Positions 13,500 through 26,149 of a stretch of DNA of 64,000 bases are shown here, in pieces. Each line of letters opens with the position of its first letter. The stretch's first letter is position 1. Below the pieces are notes generated by a model. It made no database searches, had not been told where the DNA came from, and saw only the letters and a list, made by a program, of their open reading frames with translations. The translations under genes were made by a program, and so were the position numbers. The stretch comes from Xanthoparmelia taractica (taxonomy: Eukaryota > Ascomycota > Lecanoromycetes > Lecanorales > Parmeliaceae), in the NCBI GenBank assembly GCA_033085395.1, contig JANQBS010000047.1, positions 1-64,000 of the forward strand, written 5' to 3'.

Positions 13500-14720
13500 A
13501 ATTTTTTTTATAAACTTAATCGTTCGATTATATCGATATATATATGATTATTATAAATATAATCTAAATTAAACGAAGCGATACTTTACTTACAAGTCTC
13601 TTAATTCTATCGTGAAATTATTAATCTTGTATTATATAATAATCGCGAACTTTTTCCTATATTATCGAATATTAATATTAATTTAAACTATATTATATTA
13701 ATAATATATAAGTTTTCGAAAATAATTATATTAATTCTCGATAAAGATGTATACTTAGTAAAAGATTAAGCTAACGTATTTCTAAATGCGATTATTAATT
13801 AGAGATTATCCATTACTTTTATTTTAAATAAAGATAGAAAGTTTATATGAGCTTCTTAAAAGGCGATATTTTAAAAACTTAATATAGCGTTTCTAACGAG
13901 CTTTACTTATTATTTCTAAATCGATAATTAATAGAAAAGAATAAATTAGATTATCGAGATTATCTTACGATATTAATTACTAAGTAACTCGAAAACAAAT
14001 TAAATTAAATAATTATCTCGTTTTAAAGATATTCTAAATAATTTATTTAATCTTTTTAACGAATTAAATATAAAAAAAACTATTTATAATTATTATCTTC
14101 GCGATATTCTTCTATCTTTTGCGTTAATTAAGATTAATAACGATTTTCTTAATAAGCGAATAATTAATATTAAGAAAATTAAGAATATAATCGCTTAAAT
14201 TAATGTAAAGATAAAAATTACTTAAGATTTTTATTATTGCTTAATCTCTTTAAAATCGGCGATATAATCTTTCTAAAGTTATATTAGAGATATATAATAT
14301 TAAGAATAGAAAATTATAAGTTTATTAATTAGCGCGAGAGATTATTTAAAGTTATAAAAAGAATTAATAATCTCGTATATAAGCTAAAAATATTAGCGCA
14401 TTAAAAGATTTATTTAATTATTTTAATTATATAACTTAAATTAATCTCTAAGAAAGAGAATTCTTATTATTAAGATATAAAATTAAGTTAATAACGATCT
14501 TCGAGTTTAATAAGAATTAATATAATTATAAGATTAAGAAGCTTATAAATAAGCGATAATAACGCTATACTTAAGAAAGAAAAATTATTAAGTATCTAAT
14601 AAGATAAAAAAGTTAAAAATCGAAGCATAATTAATAATATAATAAGAATTTACTCTATAGCGCTAGGAATATTTTAGATAATTATAAGAGAGACTATTTC
14701 TTATCTTCGCTATATCGTCG
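13500..14720 (+). mobile_element. RIP-killed Ty3/gypsy integrase and chromodomain
   Basis: Plus-strand frame with mutated stops. At 13,500-13,660 it matches the end of the integrase zinc module and the start of the catalytic core (NQTKRYFTYKSLNSIV, then IIIANFF in place of TIDF). FSKIIILILDKD and ILNKDRKF follow at about 13,710-13,850. Next comes the region corresponding to the Asn/Gln/Thr-rich helix with INQIIEI at about 14,000, and a chromodomain-like tail (YNYKIKKLINKRQ ... IIKYLI ... ARNILDNYKRDY) up to about 14,700. The order and motifs are those of fungal chromovirus integrases. The catalytic Asp positions are Asn, as expected from G-to-A RIP. This is a second, distinct copy from the one ending at 9,873. 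Confidence 0.82.
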
Positions 14721-17700
14721 TAATCGATTATTATTAATTATTAATTATTAATTATACTTAATATAATTAATAACTTTATCTAGATATCACGATAACGTTA
14801 AATTATCGTCTATTAAACGTAAAGTAATAATTAATATATTATTAATAACTATTAAGATAAGATAAGTGAAATAAAATAATAACGAAATTTATTTTATTAA
14901 TAAATCTTACTTCGTATTATAATAATCTTATTTCTTTTATCTTTCTATAATATTTTTCGTAATAAAGTCTACATTAATATTATTAAATTTCGCTTTAATT
15001 TAATGTATCTCGTATCTTTATTAAATATTTTACTTTAATTTATCATAGCGAATAATAAAATTAACGAAATAATTAATAAAAAGAATTTAATAAGATTATT
15101 AATTATAAATTTAATATAAATTAGGATTAATAGCTTTATAAAAAGACTTACGAATAACGAGTTCTTAATTCGTGATATAAGATATAAATCGCGTTATTAA
15201 TATAAGAAATTAAAGAAGTATAATTATTAATATAACTCGTATATATAGACGTAAGAATCTATATTTGAGAATAAATTTAAGTATTTCACGTTTATCGTAT
15301 TCGATTAAAATAGCGTAATACTAAAGATTGACGATACTACGATATAATCACTTAAATATATATTTCTATTCGATCTTATAATTTATAAAATCCTCGTAAT
15401 AAATATTTTATAAAGAGATAGAGTAAATTATTAATCGATAGTTTTTTAATTAGATAATTATATTATTATAAATCATTTAAATATAAGATCGATAGTTAAT
15501 AAACTATTTAATAATCTAATTAGAGACATTATTTATTAAAAATATATATATCTTATATGAGAATGTTGGGATTATTCAAATAAATACTCTGAATTCTTAG
15601 AAAACTAGCAATCGCGCGAAGATATACGTGAATAAGTAAGATAATAAATTTCTTTTTATTATATATAAAATATAATCTTACTATTCTTTAACGACTAATA
15701 AGACTCGCTTTATATTTACGCTTTTTTATATTATTAAAAAGAATCTCGAATTAATACTTCGCAATAAAAATATAAGAAATAATAATATAATACGCGGTTC
15801 TCTTTTACTTGAAATTAATAATTTATTAACTCGTTAATTAATTTATTAGATAAAAATTATCGCGCGTAATTCGCTAGCGTAATTAAAGACGACTTTAAAT
15901 AAATTATAAGAAATTATTACTTTAATTAAGTCGATACGCGAATTAACGTTTTCTTCTAATATTATATTATAATTAATAATAAGAGCGATAGCATATATTA
16001 CGACACTTTTTCTTAAGTATAACGATATTATCTTAATAAAACTTAATATTTCAATAAAATATTAATAAAAATTTTTAATTATCGATATTAAAAATAATAA
16101 ATTAGAATTTAATAAGATAATAGAGAAATTCTATATAAGAGATATACTCTATTTAAGAATACTTTATAAAAAAGTATAACGATCTTAAAAAATACGCTTA
16201 TTATAGCAAAATCCTTAATAAGTAATACTCGCTATTATATTTGAAATACATTAATTAAAAAAGAAAAGATACTAGCTTTTAACTTTAAATATAAAATTAT
16301 TAATATTTATTAATAAATTTCTAAATTCTTCTTCAATAAGATAATCTTAAATAATAACTAATTTATTTCGATAATACGAAAATTATAAAAACTTAATAAT
16401 CGTTAAAATAAATCTTACGCGTTAACGTAAAATCTGGATAACGTTAAAAATATCTTATAATTAATTAATTAAGCGAAAAATTAATTAATAAGCGATTTTT
16501 GATTCTTAGAAAGCGTAAAGAAGTAAATTATTTAAGTAAGAACTTATTAAACTAACGAGAATATTAATATTATAAAATATATAAGCTTTATAGCTAAGAC
16601 TTTTAATATCGTATTAGATTAAGACTTATTATATAATTTTAATAATATAGCTAAAATTAATAATATAAGAAAGACTTTATTAAGTATCTTATTAAAACGC
16701 GCCCGATATTAATTAAACTAAAATATTAAGCTATAAGAATAGATACGAGTTCGCGACTATAAAGATCGTTAACAAATTCTTATTCTGGATATTAGTAATT
16801 TGTTATTACAAGCTAATAATAAGAATATTATAAAGAAAATGAACGAGATTACGAGTAAAAAAGAATTAATAAATAATAAACTTATATAATTAATTCAAAA
16901 AAGAAAGAAAACAACTCTCGTTAAGATATTATTAAAAATAATTAAGATTATAATTAATTTTAATATAATTATAAACTTAATTAAAAAGAAGAAATTTAAA
17001 CGTTTTAAAAGAATTATAAAGTTTTAATATTAATAGAAATATATTAATAAAGAAAATAAAGAATCTTCTTAGCTAATATTAATAGAATCGTATTAATAAA
17101 GAAAAATAAAGAATCTTAATAGAAGAAAGATAGAAAGTTTTTTATTAATTATTAATATAAAATTTTTTCTTTTAATATTTTTCTTCTTTAATTTTACTTA
17201 TTAATATTATAATAAATAATAATTAAATTAATTAACTCGTCGCTATACTACGTATAATTATAATTAAATCGCTTAACTCGCTATTAATCGTGCTTTATCG
17301 AGTAAAACGTTTATAAGAATATAAGTTTCTTTTCTCTTATTATTAATAGATATTACGAAAACGCTTAATAATAATACTTATAATTAAATATTAATACTCA
17401 GCTTAGTTTAAGACATTATCTTCATATATATATTTGTAGTATATCGCCGATTTAACACCACCATCACGTCGCCGATCTAGATTAGGTCGACGATTCTATT
17501 CAGGTCGTCAATCTAATAATAATTGATAACATATAGCTTATATTTTAATAAGGCGTATAAGCTTCGCGTAGCGACGATGATTTTTAATATTCTCGACTTT
17601 TCGAAGCGATATTATCTAAAGCTTATTAATAATAAAAGTTATAATGATAGAGACTATGACGAGTCGAGATAATAATATCTAATATTTTCAGAGCTAGCTG

Positions 17701-18642
17701 GCAAGCAAGGTAATTGACTATAATATTTATAAGATAGTATATACGATGCTTATTTGAACGAGCTTACACGAGATATTTTTAAGCTTATCGCTCTTAAGTA
17801 TTTAATCGATTCTTTAAATAAAGATATATATAAATAAGCTAAAAAACTAATTATATCTATAAGTGATTCTATTATTAATCTTATTATTAATCTAATATAA
17901 ATTTCTTCTTTATTTTATTAATTCTTTATAATATTAATAAACTCGTAATAACTTAAGTAAAAATATCTAAATTTTAAAACTCTCTAATACTCTTTAGTTA
18001 AAATCGTGACGTCGCGATAATATAATCTTTTAAGAAAGATAATACGTCTCGCTTTCTCGTCTTAATTAAGCGTCTTATAAATATAAATATAACATTTATA
18101 TAAGTCTTTTAATTTATTAACCTCGATATTAATTAAGAGAAATAATAAGATGTTTAAATAGATAAGAGAGTAACACGTCTATCGTAGAAAAATAAAAAGA
18201 CGTATAATTATAATTTAATATTAAATAACTCGAAGAGTCTTAATAATAAGATTTTAAATAGAAAGATACGAAGAGAGATAATTTATTCTTGAGCTTATAA
18301 TTTCACGAAGATTAAGAAGAATAATTCTAAAGAGAATAATAATAAGAAGAACGATACGATTATAAAGATAGCTTGGATATATAATAAATATATCGCTTCT
18401 TTGTTTATAATTAATTAAGTCTTACTTTTATTATAAATAAGTATATTATTTATTTTATAACGAAAGAATTCTTAGATAGAGCGAGTAATTAATTAAACTA
18501 TATATCTAGCTCAAATTCTATTAACGATTTTTTTTTATTAATTTTATTATAATTTAAATAAAATCTTTAGATATTAGATTATAAAAATAATTTTAAGGAT
18601 ATCGAATACACGTATAAACGAACCGAGATAAATAAAGCTCTG
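14721..18642. other. RIP-degraded sequence, unresolved
   Basis: No gene identified. A frame at about 15,830-16,230 and one at about 16,720-17,050 read as long protein-like sequence when stops are ignored (the second Lys-rich), so element remains are likely. A TGTTGGG at 15,567 resembles a retroelement LTR start, but I found no partner copy. The pocket at 17,450-17,530 is less A+T-rich. Confidence 0.5.
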
Positions 18643-18975
18643 TGTTGAAATGAAATATAAATAGAGAATTAAGTATTTTCTAATGTTCATTTTTTGACAG
18701 GTTATGAGCCCGGTTAGCCGAGTGGGAAAGTATCCGGAAAAAAACCCGGAAGAATTCCGCCCTGCAAAAAACAAGGGTCGCGGTTCGAATCCGGCTGTCG
18801 CACCAATCACACCAAAACTGGGTGACAAAATCGCGACACGCTGATCAACTGCGCACTTAGCTTCCGCAAACAAAACCCAACATTCAAAAATTCTCACTTA
18901 TCTCTTTAATTGTCGTGGTGTTGAGATAAAATATAAATAGAGAATTAAGTATTTTCTAATATTCACTTTTTGACA
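18643..18975 (+). mobile_element. Miniature LTR element (TRIM/SMART-like) with tRNA-like core
   Basis: Two 57-bp direct repeats, each starting TG and ending CA (18,643-18,699 and 18,919-18,975), differ at four sites, all transitions. They enclose 219 bp of normal composition. The whole 333-bp unit is bounded by perfect 5-bp duplications CTCTG (18,638-18,642 and 18,976-18,980). This is the architecture of LTR-retrotransposon integration with no coding capacity, as in TRIM or SMART elements. The interior carries a tRNA-like segment (separate entry). I see no convincing polypurine tract; the primer-binding site is unclear, so the orientation is arbitrary. The minus-strand frame 18,574-18,897 is only a translation of this element. 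Confidence 0.85.
18711..18802 (+). ncRNA. tRNA-like sequence with pol III A and B boxes
   Basis: Contains TAGCCGAGTGGG (18,715-18,726), a good A box, and GGTTCGAATCC (18,782-18,792), an exact B box, 67 bp apart. They are followed by a CCA near 18,800. The spacing and the extra arm resemble a class II (Ser/Leu-type) tRNA. However, the 5' acceptor strand does not pair with the 3' strand, the T stem has mismatches and the anticodon loop is A-only, so a functional tRNA is unlikely. Best read as a tRNA-derived, possibly transcribed core of the surrounding miniature LTR element. Confidence 0.6.
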
Positions 18976-21682
18976 CTCTGCGACTCTACTCTTTAAAAAT
19001 ATAATAATTGAAGTATAGAATCGTATTAGAAATATCTTTTAATATAACTTTAAAATTATCTCTTATTAGTTTATGTTATTTACAATATTTTTAAATAATA
19101 TTAAATAGAAAGAGAGAGAAGACGAAAGAAATCGATAATTAACTTTAAGAATAACAAGATAAGAAAATAATTTAATAGAAGATAATTAAAATATATAAGA
19201 TGAATAGCGAAAGAAGAATATTTATATGTATTTTAATTAAGCTTCGAATTATCTTATATTCGAAGAATAGTCGAATCTTATACTAATTTTATAAATGATT
19301 CGATTTAACTATATATACTTCTTATATTCTATAAACTTACTTTAAGACTATATATATATCTTAATAAGTTCTAATAGTTTCTTTAATGTATAGTATTTAG
19401 TATTTAAATCGAATTATTTATATATTCGAGTCGATTAATAGCGACGATAGATTCGATATTTAACACGAACTAAATCTCGACTATTCAAGTCGAATAGTTA
19501 ATTATCGCGCTAATTATTAGCGCGAAAAATATTATCTTCTATTATATTTTCTTCGTAGCTTATTATTTAATCTTTATTTATTTATAATATTACTTATAAT
19601 AAGCTCTAATAGCAAACTTTAATAATAAATATATAATAATTAATTAATATCGATTACGAAGTAATTACTTATTCGCTTTACGAGTGTTATTATCGAATTA
19701 AATCGAAGTAATATTTATCGAGATTAACTTCTATACGAAATTAGATATGTTAAGATTAAAAATTATATTTAAACGCGATATTATTTAACGCGATCTTCGT
19801 TTTTTAGATTCCATAATAATAATTATAAAGAATAAGTTTATACGTAAATTAAGTTATAATATTCTTTTAAAAAAGAATATAAGATAGTTTAGCGATTGTT
19901 AATTTTTAATTACTATTTAGTTTTAATCTTATTAATTTTTATTAATATTTTATATAAGCTTCTTACTTTATTTAGCGAAGTAATTATTAAATAATATTTA
20001 CGATAACTCGAAATTAAAGTTTATAAAGTCTTTTAATTTCGAATCTTCAAAATTAAACGTATTAATTCTCTTATCTTTAGTGTACTCTTTACTTAAATCT
20101 CTCTTAATATTAAATCTTAATATTAAGACTTTATAATTTATTATTATAAATAATATAAATTTTTATATATTTATCTTCGTATAGAAGATTACGAAAGATT
20201 TTATTATAATCTTTGATTTTAAGAGTAAATTAATCTTATTATTCTTTTTATTTATCTTCGAATAAAACGCTTTTAAAATAATCTAGATAAATATTTCATC
20301 GTATTATCTTATCTAATATATAAGTTTAATATAATAAGCGAATATAATAAAAATAACGATAATCTTTAAGAGATTTATAATTGTTAAGAATAAGTATATT
20401 TATTTAAGTAACGAATATCTACAACTCGCGCTTTTATAAGTTTATTAATCTTTTTTCTCTGCGTTATTAATAAATATCAATATTAATTTTAGCTTTAATA
20501 GAAATATTAAGAATAGTAATTAACGTATTAAAAATAATGTAGCGTCTAATACTTTACTTATATTCTCTATCTTCTTGATCTAGATTAATATTTAATTATT
20601 AAATCTTTTCTTTTATAAATAGAAGTAAGTCTTAAAACTTATAATCTTTTTTAATTCTCTTAATACTTTATTCTTTCTTAGTCTTATTAATATTTAAATT
20701 TCTTTTTATTTTATAAATACTTAATCTTCTTTCGATCTTTAATCTATATTTTATATAAAGAATTTAATAAAATCGAAATATATTTAATTAAGTTCTAACG
20801 TGAAGCTATCTCGCGAATAAGTTTCTCATAATATTATTTAAAAGAAGAGCTCTAAATATTAAATAATTAACGCTATAAAGAAAATATAGCTTAACATCTA
20901 TAAGAATATAGACGTTTTGTTATAAAAGAGAAAAATATTATAATATACTTCTAAAGAAGTTATATTAGAAGAGCTCTTAATTAGTCTCGATTACGCTTAT
21001 CAATTAGCTAACTCTTATAATATTAATATAAACGAAATTATAAATTAAGAGAAAAATATAATAAAATATAAAGTTAAATTAAGAGAACTTAGAATTAAAA
21101 TCTATCTTTAAATATTATTATTTCTTTATTCTTTATATTAATTAATATTATAGAAAGACTAAGCTAAGATAGAAGAAGAGATCTTAATAATTAAATAACA
21201 CTTAAAAAGTAATAAAGCAAATCTTATAGCTTTATTATAATAATAGAAATATTAATAATATTCGATTCTTTCGAGACTTACGATACGTCCTAGTTTAAGA
21301 TAAGAACTTAATTTATATTCGCCTATATATTTATTAATTATATAATCGAATATAAAAGTATCTTTATATAAAGAATAATTAATATAAATAAGTCTAGCTT
21401 TAGAAAGATAAACTTATTTAAAACTTATCTAATCTCTTTAAAATATTCTACTTGATTATTTAATTCAAATATTCGATTTCAATTCGCTAACTTAAATAAT
21501 TTCTTAAATCTTAATATTTCTTTTAAGCTAAATCTTTAATAATTTTAAGATTAATTATTAAAAGCAATATATATAATCTTCTCTCGCAACCTATAATAAT
21601 AAATAGTATCTTAACCTATATCTTATCTTTTTTTAGATCGTCTTATATAAGCTATTTACTTATTATCGAAGACTTTTATAAC
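18976..21682. other. RIP-degraded sequence, unresolved
   Basis: On the minus strand about 19,200-19,560 reads as protein-like sequence once stops are ignored (basic, Tyr-rich), and about 20,850-21,200 on the plus strand is Glu/Lys-rich. Neither matches a family I know. No intact gene. Confidence 0.5.
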
Positions 21683-21957
21683 TACGGGTCGGAATGGTGT
21701 GGTATATTTGATGGTATGGGACTAGTTTTTCGAATATCATACCGAAAGGTATAGGATATCCCATACTCCCATTGAGTTTTTAATAAATATATTACGTAAT
21801 ATTTTTTATATTCTAAAAATACGTAAAAAGCTTAAGCGAACGCTTATATAATTATAAAATTCTATAAATAGATTAAAAAGATATAATTTTTTAAAAAAAG
21901 TTGAAAAAAAGTTAAAAACGACTATGTTCAACAGATACCACACCTTTCCGACCCGTA
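21683..21957 (-). mobile_element. 275-bp MITE without matching target duplication
   Basis: Full-length copy in reverse orientation with both inverted repeats (TACGGGTCGG at the left, CCGACCCGTA at the right). Unlike the copies at 7231, 23403 and 25495, its flanking octamers differ (tttataac against cttagaag). Either the duplications have decayed or the two ends come from different insertions joined by recombination. Confidence 0.88.
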
Positions 21958-22128
21958 CTTAGAAGTATATATAATTCTTATTTTACTCTATTCTAGACGT
22001 CTTAGATTTTTAACTTTAGACTTTATATATAGCTTCTTTATTTATATTTAAGATATAATAATATTAATTAACTTAGATTCTATTTAATTCTACTAACTCT
22101 TTATTAAAGTCGATATAACTAGTAAAGA

Positions 22129-22882
22129 ATTATAAGAACGCTTTTAAATTGTATCATAGAATCAAAAATATTAATCATGGGTTCGAGTGCCGCGCTTTAT
22201 AGAAGGCGCACTCTATTTGAACTCATATGGAGTTTAAACGACACTCCATACGGCCTAACAATTATCCTCCCTTCTAGAACGACGTCCCCGGCGCCCTAAG
22301 CGTCAGTAACTCTAGACCCCCTCGAAGGACGACGATCCTAGAATTTCAACCTCAGCAGTGCCGAAACGACCCCTAGAGTCCTCGGCGCCCCAAGCGTCAG
22401 CAACTCTAGACCTCCCTCGAAGGACGACGATTCTAGAATCCTAATCTTTGTAGTTTCGAGACGATCTCTAAAGGACTATTAGGGCCCTAAGGATTAAATC
22501 CCCAGGTCTCCCTCGTTAGATTACATTAAACTCTCTAACTCGAGATTAATTCGTTTAAAAGTTTTAATGAAAGTCGAGATCGAATTTATATCGAGATTAA
22601 ATTTACGACTTTTTTACGAATCGACGCTTTTATTCGAAAATAATTAATAGTTTTATAAAGTTTCTAATTCGAGTGTAATCGAGAGTATTTTACGATACTC
22701 GAACTAAATTCGAATCGAAGCGTGATACTATTATAAGAGCGCTTTTTAATTATATTATAGAATTAAAAATATTAAGTATAAGTTCGAGTGTCGCGCTTTA
22801 TAGAAGACGCACTCTATTTAAACTTATATGAAGTTCAAACGACACTTTAGAAGCTCAAATAGCACTTTATACGATCTAATAA
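22129..22882. repeat. Direct-repeat pair around a less A+T-rich core
   Basis: About 133 bp at 22,129-22,261 recurs as 22,730-22,882. The second copy is more RIPped and has a roughly 20-bp internal duplication. Both carry ttcgagtg.cgcgctttatag. Between them, 22,265-22,510 has ordinary composition and contains two 94-bp tandem units (22,286-22,379 and 22,380-22,473, each with ggcgccc.aagcgtca and ctcgaaggacgacg). No coding frame. Could be a small non-autonomous element or a spacer; no target duplication was found. Confidence 0.75.
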
Positions 22883-23402
22883 GAATCGTCTATAACGTTA
22901 ATTAATAATACTTTCGTTATATATAAAGAGAAATATACTTCTACTATTTCTAGATATAATAACGAATAGAGTAAATTACTTAATAACTACGATCTAATCG
23001 AAGTTCTTAATTTAATTAGCTCGTCGTCGAAGAATTCTCTTAATTTATTATTCTATAAGTATATACTAGATCTTAAAGATACTAAATTATACGTCGAAGA
23101 TAATATTCGCTATCTTCGCTTTTTATAGATCTTAAATAATAGCTTTAGTTCTCACTAACGAACTCGATCTTAATAATAATCGTAATAGAGATAATAAAGA
23201 GAAAGACGAAAGCTTTCTATTCTTTAAGAAATTAATAATTAATATCGAAAATATATAGAAATCGTAATCGTCGAGCTTAAGACTAATTAAAAATAACGTT
23301 ACGAATATTAACAGTAGTAATAGTTTTCACTCTAGAAGCGACGACTCGATTTCTAAGTAAGACGAAAGATACTATTTTCTTAAAACTCTATAGACTTCTA
23401 TA

Positions 23403-23676
23403 TACGGGTCGGAAAGGTGTGGTATCTGTTGAACATAGTCGTTTTTAACTTTTTTTTAACTTTTTTAAAAAATTATATCTTTTTAATCTATTTATAGAAT
23501 TTTATAATTACATAAGCGTTCGCTTAGGCTTTTTACGTATTTTTAGAATATAAAAAATATTACGTAATATATTTATTAAAAACTCAATGGGAGTATGGGA
23601 TATCCTATACCTTTCGGTATGATATTCGAAAAACTAGTCCCATACCATTAAATATACCACACCTTTCCGACTCGTA
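23403..23676 (+). mobile_element. 274-bp MITE with 8-bp target duplication
   Basis: Same family as 7231. Perfect flanking duplication CTTCTATA (23,395-23,402 and 23,677-23,684). The right terminus has one mutation (CCGACTCGTA). Confidence 0.93.
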
Positions 23677-23802
23677 CTTCTATAATAGACTCAAAAGCTA
23701 GATACGAGTCTTAAAACTCTCGCTAATAGATCTTAGTACTAATAGATAGCGTCTATCTAGATATTCTATTCTCTATAAGAAGATAGAAGATTCTATCTTT
23801 AA

Positions 23803-23847
23803 TTCTTCTTCTTCTTCTTCTTCTTCTACTTCTTCTTCTTCTTCTTT
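23803..23847. repeat. (TTC)n microsatellite
   Basis: About 14 TTC units with a single interruption (TAC), on a pyrimidine-rich plus strand. Confidence 0.9.
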
Positions 23848-25494
23848 ATTACTCTATATTATTCTTCTCTCATCGATATATAATATAGAAATTAGCTTTG
23901 AAAATATCGAGTCTTATTACTTCGATAAGAAGAAAGAGAAATTAGATAAAATAGCGAGCTATAGTATAGATAATATTATTCTATACTCTCTTCGATTGTC
24001 TATTTCGTCGCTAAATTCTAAATTATTACTAATTTCGTAGCTATCTTCGCTTCGAGAAGACGTCATAGAATTGACGATAGGTTCGACTAGATTTCTATAG
24101 ATATAGAGTCTAATAAGCCCTACGAATATTAAGTCTATAAAAGCTATAGACGCTATTAATATTCGAGATTTCTCTAAGCGTATAGTAGATAATATAGATT
24201 TAAATAAGAGCGAAGAAGATATATATAGATTAGAGAAGACTCGGGGTAAAGATTAGTATATAGATACTAGTCGCTATAGATACGTTTAATAACTTTAAAA
24301 AGACGCGATTATAATCGATAAGATAGATAATATCGATAATAACTTAAGCGATCTCGATTTTATACGTATTTGATCGCAATCTAAGTCTATCTTTAGATAA
24401 TCTTTCTTTTCGCGAAAATCTTAGCAATATAAGAAAAAAATTATTTTAAGACGATCTAGTAAAGTTAATAATAGTTAAGATATATCTTTTTAATATATTT
24501 CTAATTAGTACTCGAAATTTCTTCTAACGTATTTTAGATAATTCTCTTATAATAAAGAATAACGATAAAAAGACTAGCGAAACTAGCGTTTCTACTAGAG
24601 CTATAAGCGTATAGACTAAGATTAGTACTATATATCTCTAAAGCTCTTACTCGAGAAAATATATAAAGATATATAGTTACTTAAATTCTTCTATTATCGA
24701 ACTTATTTCCTCTCTTATTAATTATTCGATCTCTTTTAGTATCGTACTATATCGAGATCTTAAAGATAATAGCGAAATAATAGCGATAGTCTTTTTCTCT
24801 CACGCTACTATCGTCTCTCTATTATTTACTAAGCGATCTTAGAACTAAGAAGATTTAATATTAAATAAAGAGAAGTAAAAGATCGTAAGAATCGTTAATA
24901 AGAGACGAACGAAAAGAGACTATAAATATAAGATATATTAGAAGAAAATATCGCTACTTAAAAGCGAGTTAGAAAATATATAGAACTTATTATAATAGTT
25001 TAAGATATAAGGCTAAGCTTAGCGTAGACGTAAACGAGATAGATCGACTCGCGTAGATAAAGCTTAATAATACTAATATACTTTTATATAGAAATTTATA
25101 ATCGAAGTATATATATTTTCTTCTTATTAAAAGATAATCTATTTGATATCGCTATTACTAGACGCGATTATAGTTAAAGATATAGAGATAATATTAAGTA
25201 CGCTCGTAGAGAAGATTGGCGTAGTAAATTATAGTAGAAGTAGCACTCGCGTTTTACGTTCTAGCGTTTTAAAGAAATCGTAAAAAAAAGACTAACTCCT
25301 TTTCTCTCTAGAACGTCTCGATTTAGTTATACTAACTCTTTTTTCCTCTCTCTATAGCTATATAAGAATACTCGATACTCTAACTAAGTAGCTACTATTA
25401 AAGAAAAACGATTAGTCGATACTTTCTCTCGAGAAGCTTAATATTTAATCTTATCTATTCTACTATCTTACTTTAATTCCGTTATCGTCCTAAT

Positions 25495-25769
25495 TACGAG
25501 TCGGAAAGGTGTGGTATATTTGATGGTATGGGACCAGTTTTTCGAATACCATATCGAAAGATATAGGATATCCCATACTCTTATTGGGTTTTTAATAAAT
25601 ATATTACGTAATATTTTTTATATTCTAAAAATACGTAAAAAGCCTAAGCGAACGCTTATGTAATTATAAAATTCTATAAATAGATTAAAAAGATATAATT
25701 TTTTAAAAAAAGTTGAAAAAAAGTTAAAAACGACTATGTTCAACAGATACCACACCTTTCCGACCCGTA
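25495..25769 (-). mobile_element. 275-bp MITE with 8-bp target duplication
   Basis: Same family as 7231, reverse orientation. Perfect flanking duplication GTCCTAAT (25,487-25,494 and 25,770-25,777). The left terminus has one mutation (TACGAGTCGG). Confidence 0.93.
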
Positions 25770-26149
25770 GTCCTAATATCTATTATTAAATTATACCCTC
25801 TTCGTCTTTAATTATATATATTCTCTTAAGCTCTAAGTCTATTAGATATAAGCTATAAGAAATCTAACTTATATATTAATATTTAAGCTATAATTCGTTG
25901 AATCGAAAGATCTATATCATCTCGACGTATTTTAGAATTCCCGCGTCTTTTCTTACTACTATTCTAATTCGCGCTCTATATTTAATAACTACGATAGTAT
26001 AGAAATAAGCGAATAGCGAGAAGAGTATATCGTGAACTAGCTCTATATACTCTCGAGTATAAGACTCTACGCTATCTAGTTCTATCTTCTTATTTTCGAA
26101 GAAATTAATTTAAATCTCGATTATAACGAGCTCTTAATAGAATCCTCGA

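Larger units (their letters stand above)
9874..13500. other. RIP-degraded sequence, unresolved
   Basis: No readable gene. Less A+T-rich pockets at 10,040-10,200 and 10,600-10,740 may be parts of the 3' LTR of the preceding element. By position, 11.5-13.4 kb should contain the RT and RNase H of the next Ty3/gypsy relic, but I did not find a convincing catalytic box. The short open frame at 11,111-11,293 resembles no protein I know. Confidence 0.5.
22883..25494 (+). pseudogene. RIP-degraded relic gene, unrecognised, with MITE insertion
   Basis: The plus strand reads as protein if TAG/TAA are treated as mutated Gln/Trp codons: about 22,985-23,130 (KNSLNLLFYKYILDLKDTKL), about 24,200-24,430 (SEEDIYRLEKTRGKD) and about 24,560-25,480. 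The last part includes a very basic stretch followed by a Leu-rich coil (NKRRTKRDYKYKIYQKKISL). The basic-plus-coil arrangement faintly resembles a bZIP region, but I do not assign a function. A MITE interrupts it at 23,403 and another borders it at 25,495. It may be one gene, two, or element coding sequence. Confidence 0.4.

Noticed and set aside
18711..18802. Functional nuclear tRNA gene
   Set aside because: The A and B boxes are good, but the acceptor stem does not pair, the T stem has mismatches and the anticodon loop is abnormal.
18574..18897. 107-codon minus-strand frame as a protein gene
   Set aside because: It is a translation across the tRNA-like core and LTR of the miniature element, with no independent coding features.
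23403..25494. bZIP transcription factor relic
   Set aside because: A basic stretch followed by a Leu-rich coil is suggestive, but heptad spacing and the conserved Asn/Arg of bZIP basic regions cannot be seen in the mutated sequence.
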